Assembly (NCBI RefSeq): GCF_018798885.1
Contig: NZ_CP076361.1
Span: forward strand, 1,488,001 to 1,552,000
Length of the DNA stretch: 64,000 bases
Reading direction: 5' to 3'
Source: Gemmobacter fulvus
GTDB lineage: Bacteria > Pseudomonadota > Alphaproteobacteria > Rhodobacterales > Rhodobacteraceae
Part shown: positions 60,332 to 64,000 of the stretch, piece after piece
How the letters are laid out: each line of letters begins with the position of its first letter
How positions within the stretch are numbered: the first letter of the stretch is position 1
Program-made: the position numbers and the translations under genes
The notes under the pieces: model-generated
Database searches by the model: none
What the model saw: the letters and a program-made list of their open reading frames with translations, nothing else
Told to the model about the DNA's origin: nothing

Positions 60332-61405
60332 ATGGAACACTCCGAAGCACCCTTCAAGTTCATCGATTTGTTCGCTGGAATCGGGGGCCTCCGGCGTGGC
60401 TTCGATGCAATTGGCGGACAGTGCGTCTTCACCTGCGAGATGAACAAGTATTCTCAGGAGACCTATCGCGCCAACTTTGGAAGCGACCATGCAATCGCCG
60501 GTGACATCACGCAGGTTGCCGCAACGGACATTCCTGAACATGATCTGCTTCTAGCCGGATTTCCCTGCCAGCCGTTCTCTTTGGCTGGCGTCAGCAAGAA
60601 GAACTCGCTCGGTCGAGCTCATGGGTTCGCGGACGAGACGCAGGGGACCCTGTTCTTCGACGTCGTCCGGATCTTGCGCCATCACCACCCCCGCGCCTTC
60701 TTGCTCGAGAACGTCAAGAACCTGCTCAGCCATGACAAAGGCAACACCATGCGGGTCATACTGCATGCCTTGGACGAACTCGGGTACGAGGTCGACTACC
60801 GTGTGATCGATGCCCGTTCTTGGGTGCCGCAGCATCGTGAGCGAATTTTCATTTCCGGGTTCCGGAGAGACTACAAGACGACCTTCTCTTTCAATGATGT
60901 GTTCGTTCCGTCGGGGCCCAACCCGACCCTCGCATCGATCCTCCACCCAGAGGACGGGTCGGAGGCCGCAGATGGGCGTTACACGACGGGCAGCTTCGGC
61001 AAGGTGAACGACCGTTACACGCTGACTGATGGCCTCTGGTCGTACCTGCAGCGATATGCCGAGAAGCATCGCAGAGCAGGCAACGGGTTCGGTTTCGGGC
61101 TGGTCGGCCCCGAGAACGTGGCCCGCACACTCAGCGCCCGGTATCACAAGGATGGGTCTGAAATCTTGGTCAAGCAGCCAGGAAAGAACCCACGCCGTCT
61201 GACCCCGCGGGAATGCGCGCGTCTCATGGGATTCGACCGTCCCGGCTCCAACGACCCTTGGAAGATCCCGGTAAGTGACACCCAAGCATATCGGCAGTTC
61301 GGCAACGCCGTTGCGGCACCCGTTTCGGTTGCGATCGCCGAAGCGATGGCTCCTTGGTTAACCAACACGGTTGCCATCCGGTCGCGAAGGGAACGTGTTG
61401 GCTGA
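60332..61405 (+). CDS. DNA (cytosine-5) methyltransferase (Dcm-like)
   Basis: A 357-residue C5 methylase: motif [20 protein letters not shown], motif [20 protein letters not shown] with the catalytic Cys, motif [17 protein letters not shown], motif [16 protein letters not shown], motif [18 protein letters not shown]. The recognition region is residues ~190-285. ATG 60332 has AGGAAG upstream; a GTG at 60305 in frame is possible. It begins the methylase-Vsr-MORC cluster and overlaps the Vsr start by 11 bases. Its codon use and GC are slightly lower than the chromosomal part. Confidence 0.92.
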   Translation: MEHSEAPFKFIDLFAGIGGLRRGFDAIGGQCVFTCEMNKYSQETYRANFGSDHAIAGDITQVAATDIPEHDLLLAGFPCQPFSLAGVSKKNSLGRAHGFADETQGTLFFDVVRILRHHHPRAFLLENVKNLLSHDKGNTMRVILHALDELGYEVDYRVIDARSWVPQHRERIFISGFRRDYKTTFSFNDVFVPSGPNPTLASILHPEDGSEAADGRYTTGSFGKVNDRYTLTDGLWSYLQRYAEKHRRAGNGFGFGLVGPENVARTLSARYHKDGSEILVKQPGKNPRRLTPRECARLMGFDRPGSNDPWKIPVSDTQAYRQFGNAVAAPVSVAIAEAMAPWLTNTVAIRSRRERVG

Positions 61406-61907
61406 CAAGAAGGCGCCCCTGACAAGATCACAGATTATGGCGCGTGTCCGTTCGGCGGATACCAAGCCGGAACTGGTCCTGCGCAAGGCCCTTCACGCCA
61501 ACGGCTTCCGGTTCAGGTTGCACGTCCGTTCCCTCCCGGGTTGTCCGGACATCGTCATGCGGAAGCACAGGTGCGCTATCTTCGTCAACGGCTGCTTTTG
61601 GCACGGTCACGCTGACTGCAAGCATTTTCGTATTCCCAAGACCCGGCCAGAATTCTGGTACGCAAAGATCGAAGCCAACCGGGTGCGGGACACACGCGCG
61701 ATCGAAGCGCTGCTGGGCTACGGCTGGCGGGTTCTAGTCGTCTGGGAATGTGCGACGCGGTCGTTTCAGGTGGACAATTTGATCAGCATCATCGCCACAT
61801 GGTTGCAGGGCACTGAAACAAGTGCAGAATTGTCATCGGATGGCCTGTCGACCAACAGGCCTACGAGGTCCGGAATTTCATCCGGCGAGCAGGAAACACG
61901 AAGATGA
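61395..61907 (+). CDS. vsr: Vsr-family (very short patch repair-like) endonuclease
   Basis: A ~170-residue Vsr nuclease: [20 protein letters not shown], then [20 protein letters not shown] with the catalytic Asp of [22 protein letters not shown] (zinc ligands and catalytic His) and [20 protein letters not shown] follow. Vsr nicks at T:G mismatches made by deamination of 5-methylcytosine. Vsr proteins in restriction operons can also supply cleavage. The start is probably the GTG at 61395 (AAGGGA upstream) or TTG 61398; a TTG at 61371 is unlikely. Its C-terminal ~25 residues are unrelated linker. It overlaps the ATPase gene by four bases. Confidence 0.9.
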   Translation: MLADKKAPLTRSQIMARVRSADTKPELVLRKALHANGFRFRLHVRSLPGCPDIVMRKHRCAIFVNGCFWHGHADCKHFRIPKTRPEFWYAKIEANRVRDTRAIEALLGYGWRVLVVWECATRSFQVDNLISIIATWLQGTETSAELSSDGLSTNRPTRSGISSGEQETRR

Positions 61908-63532
61908 ACGACCTTATCAACGACCCGAACGCATCGCGGCTGATTTATGGCCTGCGCGACACCGGCTACAACGTCAAGACCGCGGCTGCGGACATCATCG
62001 ACAACTCGATCGCAGCAGGCGCAGAGAACATCAACATCGAAATCCAGCTCCTGCATGACGGACGGAAGGTCGTCTATTTCGGTGACGATGGTCACGGGAT
62101 GAACCAAGAGGAAGTCCGGAACGCCATGCGGTACGGTGCGGACAGGCGCCCGGACGCAAAGAGCCTTGGAAAATTCGGCCTGGGCCTCAAGACCGCTTCC
62201 AGCTCGGTTTGCAAGCGCTACAGCGTGATCTCTCGTCGGTCTGAGGACCAACCCTTGGCGAAGCTTACATGGGACCTGGAGCACGTCGAACAGCGTAACG
62301 TATGGGAAATGTTGGCCGAGCCGGTAACGGCGGATCAGAACGAGATGTTCGACGAGTATTGTGGTCCAACGGGTACGCTTGTCATTTGGGAAAACTGCGA
62401 CCGGTTGCTTTCGAAGGAATACACGCCAGGCACAAAGGAACAGGCCGCTGTCAAGCGGATGTCCGAGGCCCTGAGCAAGCACCTTTCCCTCGTTTTTCAT
62501 CGGTTCCTCGATGAAAATGACAGCCGGGAAAGGAACGTGGTGATCCGGATCAACGGAACTCCGGTGAAGCCATGGAACCCTTTCTATCCAGAACGTTCCG
62601 AGCAAGTGCTTGCCCCGAACAAACAGAAGGTCGTCGTCGAACTCTTCGACGGGAGCGAAGAAGTCGCCGAAATGAAGGCGTGGATCCTTCCGCACCGCCG
62701 CGACATGACCAAGGAGGAGGAGGCCGAGTTCGCGCGGATTTCGAACAGGGCGCAAGGCTTCTATGTCTATCGCGAGGGCCGCCTAATTCAGGACGGTGGC
62801 TGGATGGATGTGTTCGGTGCGCCGGAACCGCACACTTCGCTGCTCAGAATCGAGTTCGATTTCGGCCACCAGTTGGACGAGGCCTTCCGGATCGATGTTA
62901 AGAAATCACGGATCCTATTCCATCCAGACCTTGAGGACGGCCTGCGCAAACTGCTTCAACCGGTCTATCGCGAAGCTGGAGCTCGCTATCGCCGCGAAAG
63001 CCGAGACGACGCCAACCAAAAGAAGACCGTCGACCACAGCAGCGCGAACAAGAATATCGCGGGCACGCCAAACACTACGAAACCCCAAGTGACTGCTGCG
63101 GACGTACGCACCCAAACTGCCGAAATCAGCAACAACCGCGGCCCGAAGATCAGGATCAAGGCGCCAGTCCAGAATTTCGTCAGCCCTGACAGCATTCACG
63201 TCGAAGCAGTTACAACGATAACAAATGGCCATCTCTGGGAACCCGCTTATCGCAGCGCGGGAAGCGCGGACCATGTACCGGGCGTTCAGCTCAACAAGCA
63301 CCACGACTTTTATCAGAAGATCTACCAGCGCGCCGCCGCCAACGGCTACGCGGTCGAGGGGATGGACCTTCTGCTCTACGCTTTCGCAATGGCCGAGCAG
63401 AACAACACCGATCCCGAGCTCGAACCCGTCTTCGAGGATATCCGAGAAGAAATTTCGGCCAACCTCCGCAAGTTGCTGCGGCACATGCCGGATCCCGAAC
63501 CCGCGGAACTGACCGAGGACGACGAGGAATGA
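61904..63532 (+). CDS. GHKL ATPase, MORC/MutL-like, of a restriction-type cluster
   Basis: A 542-residue protein with an N-terminal GHKL ATPase. The N-box is KTAAADIIDNSIAAGAENIN (Asp33, Asn34; the usual catalytic Glu is Asp30). The other motifs are YFGDDGHGMNQEEV, and SLGKFGLGLKTASSSVCKRY as the flexible lid. An S5-like transducer spans ~200-345 (RAQGFYVYREGRLIQDGGWM). The last ~190 residues contain a basic/Asn-rich linker and an acidic tail. Prokaryotic MORC-like ATPases were linked to restriction-modification systems by comparative genomics (Iyer, Abhiman and Aravind). With the methylase and Vsr it would form an ATP-gated restriction or surveillance complex. Confidence 0.87.
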   Translation: MNDLINDPNASRLIYGLRDTGYNVKTAAADIIDNSIAAGAENINIEIQLLHDGRKVVYFGDDGHGMNQEEVRNAMRYGADRRPDAKSLGKFGLGLKTASSSVCKRYSVISRRSEDQPLAKLTWDLEHVEQRNVWEMLAEPVTADQNEMFDEYCGPTGTLVIWENCDRLLSKEYTPGTKEQAAVKRMSEALSKHLSLVFHRFLDENDSRERNVVIRINGTPVKPWNPFYPERSEQVLAPNKQKVVVELFDGSEEVAEMKAWILPHRRDMTKEEEAEFARISNRAQGFYVYREGRLIQDGGWMDVFGAPEPHTSLLRIEFDFGHQLDEAFRIDVKKSRILFHPDLEDGLRKLLQPVYREAGARYRRESRDDANQKKTVDHSSANKNIAGTPNTTKPQVTAADVRTQTAEISNNRGPKIRIKAPVQNFVSPDSIHVEAVTTITNGHLWEPAYRSAGSADHVPGVQLNKHHDFYQKIYQRAAANGYAVEGMDLLLYAFAMAEQNNTDPELEPVFEDIREEISANLRKLLRHMPDPEPAELTEDDEE

Positions 63533-63533
63533 G

Positions 63534-64000
63534 ATGATCTCCGATCGGCAGGACATCATCCAAAGGGAGCTGGAGGCGGGAACCGGCGCCGCGATCGGCA
63601 TGGCGGTCGACCAAAGCGGCACCAGGACCGGCCTGCGACTCTGGTTCGCCGATTTGGACGAGCGCCACGGCCCGATTGCTGAGCTGCGTCCCTACGGGAT
63701 CCGGGGATATCGGGTAGCGCTCGGCTTCGGGAAGTTTGCGGGAGGGATCGTCCGCCAGATACTGGCCGCAGACGCAGAGGACGTCGGTTTGGCACGCGCC
63801 TTGGTGGCGTCGATCAGTCCAGCGGTGGATCTCCAACTTTCGGGCCAAAGCAGGGATGATTGGACTGTGGATTCCGGAGCTTTCAAGATCACAGCAACAG
63901 CCCGGGGTTTGCCAGACGATCAGGACGAGGCAGTTGCCAAAGTGTGCCGGGACGTGATCGTGCCATTAATGGCCGCAATGGCGGAACTCATAGGCTATGA
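63534..64000 (+). CDS. Unknown protein following the MORC-like ATPase, truncated by the window end
   Basis: An open frame starts at ATG 63534, two bases after the ATPase stop, and runs to the window edge (155 codons). It begins MISDRQDIIQRELEAGTGAA and continues FADLDERHGPIAELRPYGIR, GYRVALGFGKFAGGIVRQIL and DLQLSGQSRDDWTVDSGAFK, with a conserved look but no family I recognise. The tight spacing puts it in the same operon, so it is probably a further component of the cluster. Confidence 0.6.
   Translation, partial: MISDRQDIIQRELEAGTGAAIGMAVDQSGTRTGLRLWFADLDERHGPIAELRPYGIRGYRVALGFGKFAGGIVRQILAADAEDVGLARALVASISPAVDLQLSGQSRDDWTVDSGAFKITATARGLPDDQDEAVAKVCRDVIVPLMAAMAELIGY

Noticed and set aside
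1-64000. CRISPR arrays
   Set aside because: I saw no regularly spaced direct repeats with unique spacers; the only close repeats are the iteron-like array and AraC-type repeats.

Overview
The window comes from a GC-rich alphaproteobacterium. Gene content points to Rhodobacterales (Rhodobacter/Paracoccus-like): an alphaproteobacterial-style FliI end, a PrpF-TctCBA cassette, many Liv-type ABC transporters, an imuAB-dnaE2 mutasome and IS66/IS3 elements of types common in that order. This placement rests on protein style only. No rRNA or complete tRNA is present.

Layout. 1-996: 3' part of a flagellar/type III ATPase gene. 1002-6212: LysR regulator divergent from a PrpF/GalD-like isomerase and a complete tripartite tricarboxylate transporter (tctC-tctB-tctA), closed by a clean terminator. 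6250-7600: a FucU-like mutarotase next to the decayed remains of an aldehyde dehydrogenase gene and deoC. 7726-18605: an AbrB-like membrane protein, then an organosulfur block (two SfnB/DszC-type flavin monooxygenases, MsuE-type FMN reductase, SfnG dimethylsulfone monooxygenase) running into a five-gene Liv-type ABC importer. 18673-24186: a four-gene operon (aminotransferase, semialdehyde dehydrogenase, butyrate-kinase-like, phosphotransacylase-like) divergent from an XRE-cupin regulator, with a perfect 28-bp palindrome between them. 24232-34065: a second Liv importer, hydantoinase/oxoprolinase-type hyuA-hyuB, and a divergent AraC regulator. 34211-36150: a NaeI-type restriction-modification pair. 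36273-42348: SRAP, imuA, imuB, dnaE2 (SOS mutagenesis cassette).

From 42349 on the sequence is accessory. A WYL-domain gene and a broken ParB-domain gene precede a three-level nested insertion. An IS3-family element (44320-50717) contains an IS66-family element (45550-50667, 8-bp target duplication), whose tnpB is split by a 2.6-kb serine-recombinase element (47406-50026). Removing the innermost element restores the tnpB reading frame, and joining its ends gives a symmetric attP-like site.

At 50823 lies the 3' half of an initiator-type tRNA-Met (CAU), which looks like an integration scar. To its right is a genomic island: a retron-type reverse transcriptase with an XRE partner and a structured leader, a HEPN-motif/LprI-like protein, an unknown protein, a tyrosine integrase, a phage-type early module (HTH, VRR-NUC nuclease, putative replication protein with internal iteron-like repeats), and a restriction-type cluster of C5 methyltransferase, Vsr-like endonuclease, MORC/MutL-like ATPase and an unknown protein that runs off the window.

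The most interesting system candidates are the RT-XRE-leader unit (51215-53021), the HEPN-LprI protein beside it, and the methylase-Vsr-MORC cluster (60332-64000).
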